A DNA stretch of 49,579 bases from Jaenimonas drosophilae. Taxonomy: Eukaryota > Euglenozoa > Kinetoplastea > Trypanosomatida > Trypanosomatidae. Location of the stretch: positions 1-49,579 of the forward strand of contig JASAON010001538.1 of assembly GCA_030849065.1 (NCBI GenBank). The letters are read 5' to 3'. Below are positions 7,732 to 17,700 of this stretch, in pieces. Each line of letters starts with the position of its first letter. Position 1 is the stretch's first letter. The notes beneath the pieces were generated by a model. That model was not told where the DNA came from, made no database searches, and worked only from the letters and a program-made list of their open reading frames with translations. Both the position numbers and the translations under genes were made by a program.

Positions 7732-9129
7732 TCACAGGGCATGATGGCATGCTTCGCACGTGGTGCGCCCTCGCGCTTGCGGGAACAAACAATCCGGGCA
7801 GCGTACTTGTGCATCAGCATGTTGATGAGCAGCCGTGGTGTGCGTACGCCACAGCTCATAGACGGATGAGTTGGAGGGGTCTTCATGTTGCTGAACGCGT
7901 GGTGGTGTGCGCGACCACAAATCATGCATCTCAGCGTTGGTGGTTGTGTTCTGGCGGTGTGCCTCTGCCGCCTGCCCGTGTCGAGGTGGAGTGGCTGCAA
8001 CATGTGCCGCGTGAGCATCGGTGGCTTTCAGCGTCAAGAGCTTCTCCAGGTTGAGCTTTTCACACGAGATACGGCGTATGTACTTACGCAGTGACTCCTC
8101 CCGCTCCTTGGCCTGTATACGTTGGATGAACATCTCTGACTGCATCGTGTTGCTGTAGGCCTCCTGTGCATCGAGCATCTCCTGCACGAGCGCAATGACC
8201 TCCGCCTTCGGCAGGGAGTTTTGGTCGCTGGACGCCAAGATATCCATGCGCTGTTGCATCGTCTCGCGCACCTGATGAAGTGAGTGAATGCTACGATGCT
8301 CATCCACGCCCACCTCCATCGTCTCTGTCATGGAGGCGGAGGAGCCAACACGCAGAGTCTGTTGATCCCCTGACGCTGATGGGGATGCATCCCTGGCGTA
8401 CTGCAACAAGGCGAGCTGAGAGAGAAGCTCGGCATTCTGATCAGCCTGTGCGTCCATGCGCGTCTTGTTCTCCTGATGCGTTTGTTGGTGTTGTTGATGG
8501 AGTGCCTGGAACTTGGCGGCATGGGTGGTCTCGAGGCGCGCCAGCTCTTCCTTCAGCTCATGGACGCGTTGTTGCGCACATCGATGCTCATGCTTTTCCA
8601 TCTGAAGAGATGCCCTCAGCTGAACGCATTCCTCCTTCATGGTCTCCAGCTCTTGTGGCAGATTTTCGCCAGATTCACCGCTCTGTGCCATCCACTGATT
8701 CAGCTGGGTGCCCAGAGATTCGCACTGAGATGTGAGGGCACGTAGCTGATCATCGCGACTCTCCTCACCTGAATGCTGATGATGGTCTGCGAGGTGGTCC
8801 TGCCGCTCACCAATGGCGGCAACACGTACATTCATTTGCTGAATGAGTGACATCACCGACGCCATGTTCGCATTGGCGCGCTCTAGCGCTTCATGTTGTT
8901 TCTTCTTCTCCTCGAGCTGTATACGCAATTCGGAGTTGGCCTGACGTAGTGTGAGATTCTCCTCTTCCAGCGCATCAGCCTTCTGCGCACGCTGCGTCGC
9001 TGCGAGAAGATCATCCTCCCTCTCCTCCAGCTGAATCTTCATTTCCTCATTGGCAAAAATGAGCTCCGCCATCTTCTTCTTCTCATAGTCTATGCGGCAC
9101 TGCGCCACGCTATCGGTGTTGTCCGTCAT
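7732..9129 (-). CDS. Coiled-coil protein with C-terminal CxxC-x11-CxxC zinc ribbon
   Basis: A 465-residue protein (MTDNTDSVAQ start) dominated by Glu/Gln/Leu heptads: residues about 15-85, 115-230 and 280-385 are predicted coiled coil. The C-terminus reads RCPDC, eleven residues, CEAC, then HHAL, a compact zinc-ribbon knuckle. Long coiled coils capped by small zinc motifs are common among kinetoplastid cytoskeletal proteins, but I recognise no specific family. The open frame continues upstream to an ATG at 9210, but an acceptor-like GT-rich tract ending in CAG lies between the two ATGs, so 9129 is preferred. Confidence 0.85.
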   Translation of the reverse strand: MTDNTDSVAQCRIDYEKKKMAELIFANEEMKIQLEEREDDLLAATQRAQKADALEEENLTLRQANSELRIQLEEKKKQHEALERANANMASVMSLIQQMNVRVAAIGERQDHLADHHQHSGEESRDDQLRALTSQCESLGTQLNQWMAQSGESGENLPQELETMKEECVQLRASLQMEKHEHRCAQQRVHELKEELARLETTHAAKFQALHQQHQQTHQENKTRMDAQADQNAELLSQLALLQYARDASPSASGDQQTLRVGSSASMTETMEVGVDEHRSIHSLHQVRETMQQRMDILASSDQNSLPKAEVIALVQEMLDAQEAYSNTMQSEMFIQRIQAKEREESLRKYIRRISCEKLNLEKLLTLKATDAHAAHVAATPPRHGQAAEAHRQNTTTNAEMHDLWSRTPPRVQQHEDPSNSSVYELWRTHTTAAHQHADAQVRCPDCLFPQARGRTTCEACHHAL

Positions 9130-9904
9130 ATTCTTCCTACACCACAGACTTGCTAGATGAAGTGTGAGCTGCACACACACACGTGAAGAAAACCTATCAC
9201 AGAAGCACATCGTGATGATAAATGGGCATCAAAGAAGAGGATCACGGGAGGCAAGATGGTGCAATTCAGTTCATATGATGGATGCCACACGTCAAGTATT
9301 GTTGAGATACATGAAAGAGAGCACCACGTAGAATAAATCACGCAGCTCAACAAGCGAAACAATAGGATATCTTCCAGCACTGATACATGATGAATATGGC
9401 TCACACACATATGCCAAACAGCCAACATCATCATCAATAGCACAGGTCAGAGTAGGTGGAGGAGCACATTCAGCTCATAGTCTCCATGAGAGTCAGGAAG
9501 GAAAAAAAGAAGAGGACGGAATCATGCATCACTTTGCAGATCTCATGCTCTGAAGAGCACAGACACCACCAGTGATAAGATTAAAAGAACACCAACAAAA
9601 AACAATTTCACAATGGCACGCTCGTTCACGTGCATGAAAAAAAGGAGAAGAAACGCATTTTCGGTATGATTATGTTTGAATAGGCACCAAGATAATCGCC
9701 GTTCCTTTGAGCACGACGTACTACTTCTGCTGGATAGTCGCTTCACTCACCGCGGGGTGCTACGTTGAGGTCCGTTGCACACTCAGAGACGCACAACATA
9801 CACACAACACACACAGAGAGACTGTGGTAGCGAGGACCTCGTGGAGAAAATAATCTCATCAGCGTGAAACTGTTGCTGCCACGCACTTGATAGCCACAAA
9901 GGCA
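9130..9904. other. Long intergenic region, 775 bp, largest gap in the window
   Basis: Contains the leader of the coiled-coil/zinc-ribbon gene (acceptor-like AGs near 9140-9175), and at least three pyrimidine tracts in minus sense (near 9495-9520, 9555-9600 and 9636-9660). The tracts suggest extra processing sites or an undetected small gene. A 30-codon hydrophobic ORF at 9543-9635 is listed separately. I looked for tRNA T-arms and paired C/D boxes and found none convincing. Confidence 0.55.
9543..9635 (-). CDS. Possible 30-residue single-TM micropeptide
   Basis: ATG at 9635 opens MHVNERAIVKLFFVGVLL and continues hydrophobic to VLFRA before TGA. It has one predicted membrane helix with charged flanks, the topology of small regulatory peptides such as sarcolipin or OST4. 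It sits in a 775-bp gap where a gene would be expected. Against it, the pyrimidine tract abuts the ATG and the first AG falls inside the ORF, so the spliced mRNA might lack this ATG. Confidence 0.18.
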   Translation of the reverse strand: MHVNERAIVKLFFVGVLLILSLVVSVLFRA

Positions 9905-10107
9905 TCATTCATCATCATCATCATCATCATCATCACCATCATCATCCTTTTTTATAAGGCTGATAAGGCGTTCCCTTGTGCGCCGATCATCACCATCATC
10001 ATCGTCATCATCATCATCGCAATCATCATCATCATCATCATCATCTTGATCGCAATCATCATCATCCTTGTTGAAAAGGCCAACAAGGCGTTCCATAGTG
10101 CGAAAGT
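9904..10107. repeat. Imperfect tandem duplication built on ATC/GAT microsatellites
   Basis: Two units, about 9905-9985 and 9986-10107, each consist of an ATC-rich tract followed by a related 40-bp segment (both contain aaggcgttcc and tgtgcg or agtgcg). They encode two copies of an Arg-Glu-Arg-Leu...Lys-then-poly-Asp module at the C-terminus of the coiled-coil gene. Confidence 0.8.
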
Positions 10108-10774
10108 CAGAGAACACATCTCCTGCCATCAGCCCGAGAAGGTGTTGGCGCGATGAGATAGAAACAGAGACGTGAGGCATGTATCCGTGCAAATCATGTT
10201 CTTTGAGGAGTGCATCACGGAGTTGTTGGCGTACTTCGTTGGTTTCCTCCATCTTCGTCTTTGCCTCATCCACGGAACTCCGCAGCTCTCTCATCTCCTC
10301 GTGAATCGTATGTATAATCTGGTCTGCGAAGCAGCTGAGGTCATTGCGTGATACAGGATCCTCACCCGCATTGCCACGCTGCTGCTTCTCTGCATCATCA
10401 CCGCCATCACGCACAGACTTCCAATTTTGTGCTCTCTCCGACCCTTCATGGACGGAGGGGCGATTCACGTTTTCCGAAATGGAAGATACTACCCGCATCA
10501 CGTCATTCACGGAGGTATTCAACGCGTTCAGCTGCGGGCCAACAGGTTGCTCACTGCCACTGCCTGCCACAGCTGCGGTACTCATGGTAGTTAAGTGTCG
10601 CACATCTTGTATGAGATGATCCAGCTTCATCTGGGCGGGGGTTGTTCTGTTGTTGCACGAATTCGCAACCTTCACAAGAAGCATCCTTTGTTGTAGCTTT
10701 AAATCTTCATTTTCTGAGACGACGGTATCCAACCGCTCCAGCAGTGAATCAACCGTGATGCCGTTGTTCGCCAT
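9905..10774 (-). CDS. Coiled-coil protein with duplicated poly-Asp tail
   Basis: A 289-residue protein from ATG at 10774 (MANNGITVDSLLERLD). Predicted coiled coil covers residues about 8-35 and 145-195 (EEMRELRSSVDEAKTKMEE). The last 70 residues hold two copies of a module: a basic/hydrophobic stretch (TMERLVGLFNK; TRERLISLIKK) followed by Asp runs of 8 or more. Such tails could bind cations or basic partners, but no function is known. The frame is open to 10861 without an ATG. A CA/GT-rich leader precedes the start. Confidence 0.78.
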   Translation of the reverse strand: MANNGITVDSLLERLDTVVSENEDLKLQQRMLLVKVANSCNNRTTPAQMKLDHLIQDVRHLTTMSTAAVAGSGSEQPVGPQLNALNTSVNDVMRVVSSISENVNRPSVHEGSERAQNWKSVRDGGDDAEKQQRGNAGEDPVSRNDLSCFADQIIHTIHEEMRELRSSVDEAKTKMEETNEVRQQLRDALLKEHDLHGYMPHVSVSISSRQHLLGLMAGDVFSDFRTMERLVGLFNKDDDDCDQDDDDDDDDCDDDDDDDDGDDRRTRERLISLIKKDDDGDDDDDDDDE

Positions 10775-10992
10775 CGATGAAAAAAATGTGCGTGTGTGTT
10801 TGTATGTGCTCTGTTGCGTGATGTACGCTACAACTTCAAACGACAGGTGCGGAATGAACAAGCATATTCAATGATGTGTGTGTGTGTGGCGAGTATGGCC
10901 AATGGGCTTCAGAATCACACTACAGTGTGTGTACGAGTGCTGTGAATGGTGTATGAATACTCAGAACATGAGGAAAACACAACACATGATGC

Positions 10993-11505
10993 CTACGGAG
11001 ATCTCAGCGTATGAGGAGAAAACCCGCCTACATCATCCATCATCTCGAAGTCTTGACGTCGGAAGGTGCCGAAGAAGTTGTTTGGAATGGCTCCCTTGGC
11101 GTGTTCATGTATCAGCGTCATGGTGGCAGTGAGGGGTGTTCGGTATGGCGGAAGCCCGCAGACATACCTGCTATGTTGAAAGAGGCGCCACGCAAGACCA
11201 GTTACAATGGCGCAGAGGAGCAGAGAAATCACGGCATACATCCAACCACTCTCCACGCACTGACCAATATCTACGTCGGCACTGAATGGGCTGCTGAAGG
11301 ATTCACAGCGATACAACAGACTACAGCTACATGAGAATTGTGCGTTTGCTGGCTGATGGCAGAAATAGATGCCTCCAGCATCCAAGGTGGGATGATAGCT
11401 CGGAAGCACATTAGAATCAATACTCTGAAGAGCTGGGCAGGATGCAGCCTCCACGGTACTCATCACCACTAGGCTAGCCGCAACAAAAACACTCAGACAC
11501 AACAT
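10993..11505 (-). CDS. Small type I membrane protein with Cys-rich ectodomain
   Basis: A 170-residue protein. Residues 1-20 (MLCLSVFVAASLVVMSTVEA) form a signal peptide with a plausible cleavage site before ASC. About 65 residues of ectodomain contain six to seven cysteines (CHQ, CSCS, CES, QCVES). One transmembrane helix lies near residues 88-107 (WMYAVISLLLCAIVTGLAW), followed by a cytosolic tail of about 60 residues (FGTFRRQDFEMMDD). The architecture suggests an endomembrane or surface protein. No family recognised. The acceptor is 53 nt upstream. Confidence 0.82.
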   Translation of the reverse strand: MLCLSVFVAASLVVMSTVEAASCPALQSIDSNVLPSYHPTLDAGGIYFCHQPANAQFSCSCSLLYRCESFSSPFSADVDIGQCVESGWMYAVISLLLCAIVTGLAWRLFQHSRYVCGLPPYRTPLTATMTLIHEHAKGAIPNNFFGTFRRQDFEMMDDVGGFSPHTLRSP

Positions 11506-11558
11506 CAGATCATCTCTAGATCAGCAGTGGCAACGACGGTGATCCCAGCACTCCTCAC

Positions 11559-11618
11559 CTACACGAAGCAACAAACAACCAAGAAAATGAAACAACAAAT
11601 GGAAGAGAGAGGAAGATG
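11559..11618 (-). promoter_or_regulatory. Strong pyrimidine tract and AG acceptor for the type I membrane protein gene
   Basis: About 55 nt of T/C-rich minus-strand sequence (cttcctctctcttcc ... gttgcttcgtgtag) ending in TAG, 53 nt before the ATG at 11505. Confidence 0.55.
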
Positions 11619-11620
11619 AA

Positions 11621-11686
11621 CACACACACAGCAGATACACGCACACGTACACATACACACTCCCATACACACACACACACACACAC
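11621..11686. repeat. CA-rich dinucleotide repeat
   Basis: Interrupted CA repeats on the + strand (GT on the transcribed sense), directly upstream of the pyrimidine tract of the membrane protein gene. Confidence 0.85.
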
Positions 11687-12047
11687 GATATTTTTGTTTT
11701 GTCGCAAGCAATCTGTGAAGAATGAAGGCTCTTCCATTGACATGATGCATGGAAAGAACAAAGCCGTTCATGATCCATGCAAGCATAGTACACGGGGGGC
11801 ATGAAGCAGCTGTCTGGTATTCTGTGAAGATGAATAACAATCATCATCCACCCACCTTGCTCCCGCTCCACCTCATCCGATCTCTTCCTTACTTTCGTGC
11901 ACAGAAGCTTTCCGAGAAGTGAGGGCGGGTACAGAGTGATGGGGAGAGGATGCTGAATATGAAGTGGCTCAAGTGGCAAGTAGCAGAAGAAACAAGAACA
12001 AATCACAAAAGACACAACATCAGGCAACTAGAAACACACACAAACAA

Positions 12048-13025
12048 TCACATGGGTTGGCGTGGAGAAGGGCTTGCGTGTCGTTGGAGTGTGTGGCGGC
12101 GGATTGAGGCAGGAGAGGTCATTGGCCGTGTGCTACTCTCGTTTGATGAATCCACATCCACAAGAATGGAGCGCGAGGAGAAGCTCATGGAGGGGATCTG
12201 TCTGGCGTCCCCCCGTGATGCCCCTCCCGTAGCTACGTCAATGGAGTGTGCAACATTAACATCCTCCTCCACCACGGCCGTGAACGTGGCAAGTCGAGCG
12301 TCTTGCTGGTGTCCGCTCAGCCGATGCTTCAGAGCGTGGATCTCAACTTCTGCCCGCTCCATCGAGGTGAGGTGCTGTGCCGTCAGCGCGGAGAGCTCCA
12401 TCTGGTGCTCCTCACGCACACGGTTGAACAACACCATCACTTCCTCACGTGGCACGCTCTCGGAACCACTGTGGAGACGATGCTCCAAGTGCTCCTCCGC
12501 ACTCATGCGCTGCATGGATGGGGAGGCCCCACAACTCATCCTTTCACCAATCACAATCTGGGAGGAGGGTGAGCGACCACGTACACGCAGGCAACGCTGG
12601 AGCTCAATCTGACGCCCCTCCAGCGATTCCTGCAGGTGAACGATCTTCATTCGCAGTCCATGCTCTGAGGTGCGGCTATCCCTCAGATCCGCCTCCACCA
12701 ACTCAATAAATTCCTGATCATCGGCGCGGGCCTTCATCAACTGAGCCACGCGCTTCGCCAAGGCAGCGTTCTTCTCGCGCAGAACATCGAGGGTGCTGGC
12801 CTTCGACGCGTCTCGCTCTGTTGCTGGAGACGGAGAGGAGCTCTGGCGTACGTTCTTCACCTCCAACATCTCCTCCAGCAAGTGGTACAGAGATGACTTG
12901 TGCAACTCTGCTTTCTGGAGCTGTGTGCTGAAGACATCCCGAAGTTGCTCGGAATCGTTCAGCTTCCGCTGCAAAGAAATGCAGCGCTGGCACCTCCGGT
13001 GCACATAGTTTGCATCAGGGCTCAT
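12048..13025 (-). CDS. Coiled-coil protein
   Basis: A 325-residue protein from ATG at 13025 (MSPDANYVHRRCQRC). Residues about 15-60, 85-155 and 195-245 are predicted coiled coil (SLQRKLNDSEQLRDVF; LREKNAALAKRVAQLMK; HLTSMERAEVEIHALKHRL). The N-terminus has a CxxC but no partner pair, so a zinc site is unlikely. The C-terminal 80 residues are Ser/Arg/Pro-rich and probably disordered. No known domain. The open frame reaches 13064 but without ATG. Confidence 0.82.
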   Translation of the reverse strand: MSPDANYVHRRCQRCISLQRKLNDSEQLRDVFSTQLQKAELHKSSLYHLLEEMLEVKNVRQSSSPSPATERDASKASTLDVLREKNAALAKRVAQLMKARADDQEFIELVEADLRDSRTSEHGLRMKIVHLQESLEGRQIELQRCLRVRGRSPSSQIVIGERMSCGASPSMQRMSAEEHLEHRLHSGSESVPREEVMVLFNRVREEHQMELSALTAQHLTSMERAEVEIHALKHRLSGHQQDARLATFTAVVEEDVNVAHSIDVATGGASRGDARQIPSMSFSSRSILVDVDSSNESSTRPMTSPASIRRHTLQRHASPSPRQPM

Positions 13026-13231
13026 CCTGATGCTTTGTTTCTGAATAGAAGTGTGGTTCAGCAACTACTACAACAGAACAGGCATACACCTAGAGAGTGA
13101 GTGTGTGCGTGCCAATGAAGAGAAGGAGGAGAAGATGAGCACACATACAGTACATGCATGAGCCCACAGCAGATACACGTGCAATCGGTGTTATGTGTAG
13201 GTCCCTGAGGTGTGCGTCGTTGTTGGGGAAT

Positions 13232-14605
13232 TTATGAAACAGGTGTGGTGCTCCGCACAAGTTGCTGGAGATCTCCGGAGGTGTACGTGGTGGAGGAGAG
13301 TGCACGCCAACGTACCTCCTCGTCGGCTGCCCCAGCGAGCTCCACCACAAGCCCATGTACGCCACGTGTGTTGGTTCCTGCACTGGCATCAAAGATGATG
13401 GTGCTCACCCACCGTGTGGCAGGACTTGGAGAGGAGTTGTCAGCGGGCATGGCCGTGAAGATGTGCGAAGGCCGGCCCACTAACGCCGCCACATGCATGC
13501 AGCGTGTGCAGTGCGCAAGAAGTGAAAGCACGTCGAAGGCTCGTCGTTGCAGTTCCGGGTTGGCACCACCCTGGCTGGAGTTCTGAGCTTGCATCTTCAG
13601 GAGGTGCTGTTGCACCACATTCGTTGCCATGTCGCTCAGGTTGGGGTAGCGGCAGCCCATCGTGGCTGTGGATGAGATGTCTGTGCATCGAGTGAGCTCG
13701 TCATAGGCAGTTGGATCGAGCAAAGCCCACGCTGCTGGTGAAGTAGATGACGATGATGTTGTTGGTGATGCGTGTTGATGAACCTCAACGCGGAGGGTGG
13801 CTGGGGCGTGCGGAGCTGCATCGTTCTCCTCCTTCCCAGGTGAGGAACGTCTCCCACGTTTGCATCCGTCGAGGTGTTGGCCACGTGTTTGGATGGCGAT
13901 GACAACCTCCCACTTCATGTGTTCTGCTCCACGTAGAGTAATGGTGAAGCGGATGCTAGATGTAGTGCGTGTTGCACCTCGGCACAAGGAAAATGTGGCA
14001 TGAACGCTTCGTCCAGGCAGTTGCATCACCAACAACATTTGCATGAGCAGTCGTAGTGTGTAGGATGGATTCACGACAAGGGGCGTGGTGCTTTTCATTG
14101 CCTTGCTTGCATCCTCTTCCTGTGCCACGGGAGCCGCAACAAGAGTGGCTGCCGCACTGGATGTGCGTGTTGATGAACCAAAGTCATGCAGAAATCCGTC
14201 AGCCGCAATGTTGATGGCGCTTCGGAAACATCGACGTGCGATGGGAAGACCCTCTGACGCATCATGTGGCAGCACCTCGCCCTTCATCCGAGCTGCCTCA
14301 CGCCGTCTTTGCAGCTCCTCCGCCTCCTCTGCCGTGCCACGCCGCACCACCTCGCGCAGTGTGGGGTGAAGATCATGAGTCGTTGGCAGCACGGCGGAGA
14401 TGATGGGGAAGCTGCCACGTGATGAGGCTGAGCTCATCACGCGGATAAGACCTGCGCCACGCTCATAGACAGATTGTGCGTTAATACTGCCGTAGGCGTG
14501 TGGCTGACCACCAATCATGTGAAGGCCATCACAATGTGCTGCTAAACACACACATGGACCACGACGTGGGGCGGATGGGCCACTCGTGGGTGGAGAGCTG
14601 GCCAT
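13232..14605 (-). CDS. Hypothetical protein, 457 residues
   Basis: I do not recognise this protein. It starts MASSPPTSGPSAPRRG. Residues about 60-150 are helical and charged (LREVVRRGTAEEAEELQRRRE). Residues about 180-240 look like a beta-rich or mixed fold (TLRLLMQMLLVMQLPGRSV; SSIRFTITLRGAEHMKWEVV). A Ser/Thr-rich linker is followed by a second folded region (QRRAFDVLSLLAHCTRCM; TRWVSTIIFDASAG; VHGLVVELAGAADEEVRW). No transmembrane segment or targeting signal. Its length and codon pattern support a real gene. Confidence 0.8.
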   Translation of the reverse strand: MASSPPTSGPSAPRRGPCVCLAAHCDGLHMIGGQPHAYGSINAQSVYERGAGLIRVMSSASSRGSFPIISAVLPTTHDLHPTLREVVRRGTAEEAEELQRRREAARMKGEVLPHDASEGLPIARRCFRSAINIAADGFLHDFGSSTRTSSAAATLVAAPVAQEEDASKAMKSTTPLVVNPSYTLRLLMQMLLVMQLPGRSVHATFSLCRGATRTTSSIRFTITLRGAEHMKWEVVIAIQTRGQHLDGCKRGRRSSPGKEENDAAPHAPATLRVEVHQHASPTTSSSSTSPAAWALLDPTAYDELTRCTDISSTATMGCRYPNLSDMATNVVQQHLLKMQAQNSSQGGANPELQRRAFDVLSLLAHCTRCMHVAALVGRPSHIFTAMPADNSSPSPATRWVSTIIFDASAGTNTRGVHGLVVELAGAADEEVRWRALSSTTYTSGDLQQLVRSTTPVS

Positions 14606-14793
14606 GAATGTGCGAGCTAGCTTTCACACGCACGTGTACTACGTACATCAAAATTAAAGTAGGAAAGATGAAGATGATGCACTCGTGAAGATTCACGTAC
14701 ACGTTGAGTAGCAGCAACAACAATAACAAATGTGTGTGAGCCGTAACATTTCATACTGTCTGGCAGAACAATATTCTGTGAAGTAGAGAATGA

Positions 14794-17700
14794 TCATGCA
14801 TCATCAAGCTCAAGGATGTCATCATCATCATCATCCCCGCTGAGGACTGGTACATCAGCCTCCATCCACTGTGCATCTGATGCCGCACGCGCATCATTTT
14901 CACGACGGGAATGCGTTGCTGGAGAAGATGTGGCATCCGGCGATACAATCACCCCAACATCTTCTGTTGCACACGATCCATCCACATCCATCGGGGCCGC
15001 CACAACCAGCTTCACCAGCTTTCGTAGCTCTTCCATCAACATGTTGTTGGATGCGTTCGATGGGCACTGGAACGTACGCCACGCTGCTCCGTGAAGCATC
15101 TGCCGCAACGCCACAATGGCTGCGTGGAGCTCAGGCTCCATCTGCACCGCCATCCATCCATCCACCACGCACAAGCCGAGCACTTCATCATAGTGTGTGG
15201 CGCCATCGCTGGCACCCATGATCAACATCGCCCACACACTGATCGCCGTGATGTGGGTGAGGAACTGCTGGCGTGCCTCACGCAAAGTGAAGATCTCATC
15301 AAAGACGTAGTAGTGCGAGGGAGAAGATGATGTACCTACGCCATCTACAACTCCATCATCACTGGTTGGAGTGAGGGCCTGCACCAGCTCCTTCATGGTG
15401 GGTACGCCGTGTTGGCGTGGCCCACCGACACGGCGACACACACTCTCCTTGGATGGAGGAATGCTGGCGTACGTCTTGGTTTGCAATCGGAGTTTGGCAG
15501 CGCGCTTGTTGTTGTTGTTGTTCTTGGTAGGATGATGCGCATCCACGTCCATCACCGCCACGTTGGGAAACAAGGCGGCAGCGATGCAAGCCTTCACCAT
15601 CGCCACATCTCCCGACGACGCGGAGAGCACACTTCGATCAACAAAGACATGATCATCCGCCGTGGCCATGCGCAGAGAACCTTGTTGCTCATCTTCCGCC
15701 ACGAGGCCAGAGCGATGCAGGATATCCAGGTACTGCCGCTTGTAGCGTGAGATGAGGCGGAGGTTGGCGGCGTGCAGGCGATTGTGCGTCACAAAATCCG
15801 CCCGACCATCGTTGGCCACGAAGGCGTTGTAGGCGTTGAGAGAGCTGATGTGGTCGCTGTGGGTGTTGCGGGAGAAGATGAAGCGTCGCATGCGCACCTC
15901 CGCCGCTGCGTCGCGATGATTCACGAAGGGCGAGGCATCGGCGGTGGCGGCCAGGGTCAGTGCCGCATCAAGGCAGTGAAGCAACACGCCCATGATGATC
16001 ATCTTGCCAACACGTGGATCACATGGAAGCTTGGCGAGATAGAGTCCCAGCGGGGTGAGGTGTTCTGGCGCACGTACAGCACCCAGCCCACGCAACACGT
16101 GCATCGACGCCGATACGTTGTTGGTTGATGGTGGCTCCATGAAGTCTGCCAAGGCCTTCGTTGGTGATTCATATCCGAGGGCGAGCAGCTTCAACAACAC
16201 CTGCGTCAGTGGCACACGATGTATCTCAGCCACTGGATGTGCGGGCAGAGAGCTCCACAGAGATGTGGGAATGAGGCGGTAGCACACACCTCCTTGTGTA
16301 CGTCCTGCGCGACCTTTCCGCTGAGTGGCGTTGGATTGGCTGCAGAAGACGAGGCTGAGCTGCGTGGAGAAGGAGGTGGCTGGAGATGGTGATGATGAAG
16401 ATGAAGATGAGCTTCCATCTAATCGAACAAAGTTGGCCGACGATGCATCCTGCGTGTGGTGCGAGCGCCACGTTGTGTGCTTCACGAGGCATGCGTCAAT
16501 AACAACCGCCGCATCATCAATGGTGATGCCGCTCTCCGCGATGTTCGTTGCCAAGACGATCTTCACGCTGCCAGGCGGTGCCGGAGCGAAGCACGTCAGC
16601 TGCTGATGGCGATCAATGGTGGAATGAAGAAGAATGATATGTGGCTGGAGATGATGATGTTGCTCATTGGGCAGGTGGTAGCTCTCAATCGCGTGTTTTG
16701 CTGTGGTGAGCTCCTTCCATCCAGGAAGAAACACCAGAACAGACTTGCCCTCCGCGTCTCCGTGCAGGTCCACGGCGATGCTGTGATGTACGAGATGCGC
16801 AATCATCGTGTAGTTGATCTTGGGCGGTTGATGTGAGCGGCGACGATCCGTTGCGAAGGTGGTGAGAGCGGCTGAGGCCAGTGGCGCAAGCCCGGCAACA
16901 TGCACAAGATCATCGAGGTACTTCACTTCCACTGGGTAGGTTGCACCATCGACGTGGATGATGGGTGCCTCATCAAAGTAGCGCGAGAAGACCTCCGCCT
17001 GCATCGTCGCACTCATGAGGATGATGCGTATCGTGGGGTTGTGCAGCATCACGCGCTTCACGAGTGCGAGGATCGCATCGCAATTCAGGTCTCGCTCATG
17101 GACTTCATCAATGATGAGGTGGCTGACGTGTTTCAAGTCTGGGTGGTGTGCGAGAATCTGCAACAACACACCAGACGTACACAAGGTGATGAAGTTGCCG
17201 GGTTTGGCATCGAGACGAACGGCATAGCCAACATCTTCACCAACCGTGCTGAGACGTTCATGGGCGATGCGCTCCGCCACGCTCATGGCGCTCAGGCGTC
17301 GTGGCTGGGTGACGATGATGTTGCAGCAATCGCCACGGAGTTTCATTATCTCATGATCGAGTATGTACTGCGGCACCTGTGTTGTTTTGCCGCATCCCGT
17401 TGTGCCACAAATAATCACAATGCGGTGTTGTGCCACCATCTCCACCACCTTCTTTTCCTCCATTGCCATGGCCAACGTTGAGCGACGAGCATGAAAGTTG
17501 GTGAGATATGTTGGATTGGCACGTAGATGCACAAGCTTGTCACGCAAACGTGCGGAGAGGGCGGCACATGGCTCACGTGGTGCGATCATTGGGTTCAATA
17601 GACGATCCTCCGCCGTGGGCTCCATCGTGGTTGGTGTGTGGTCCATCACAGGCAACATCATGTCGGGATGCCGCCGCTGGAGCTCACGAAGTTGTGCTTG

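Larger units (their letters stand above)
11506..12047. other. Intergenic region, 542 bp
   Basis: Contains the acceptor tract for the type I membrane protein gene, a 65-bp CA-type repeat (11621-11686), and the 3' UTR of the next gene upstream in transcription. Long open frames here consist of translated repeat and pyrimidine tract and are not credible. Confidence 0.65.

Noticed and set aside
9700..9800. Possible tRNA-like hairpin near a GGTCC-type sequence
   Set aside because: No T-arm consensus and no cloverleaf could be drawn on either strand.
11521..12027. 168-codon minus-strand open frame between genes
   Set aside because: It translates CA/GT repeats and the pyrimidine tract of an acceptor (Val-Cys runs), lacks a credible ATG start and is better explained as UTR.
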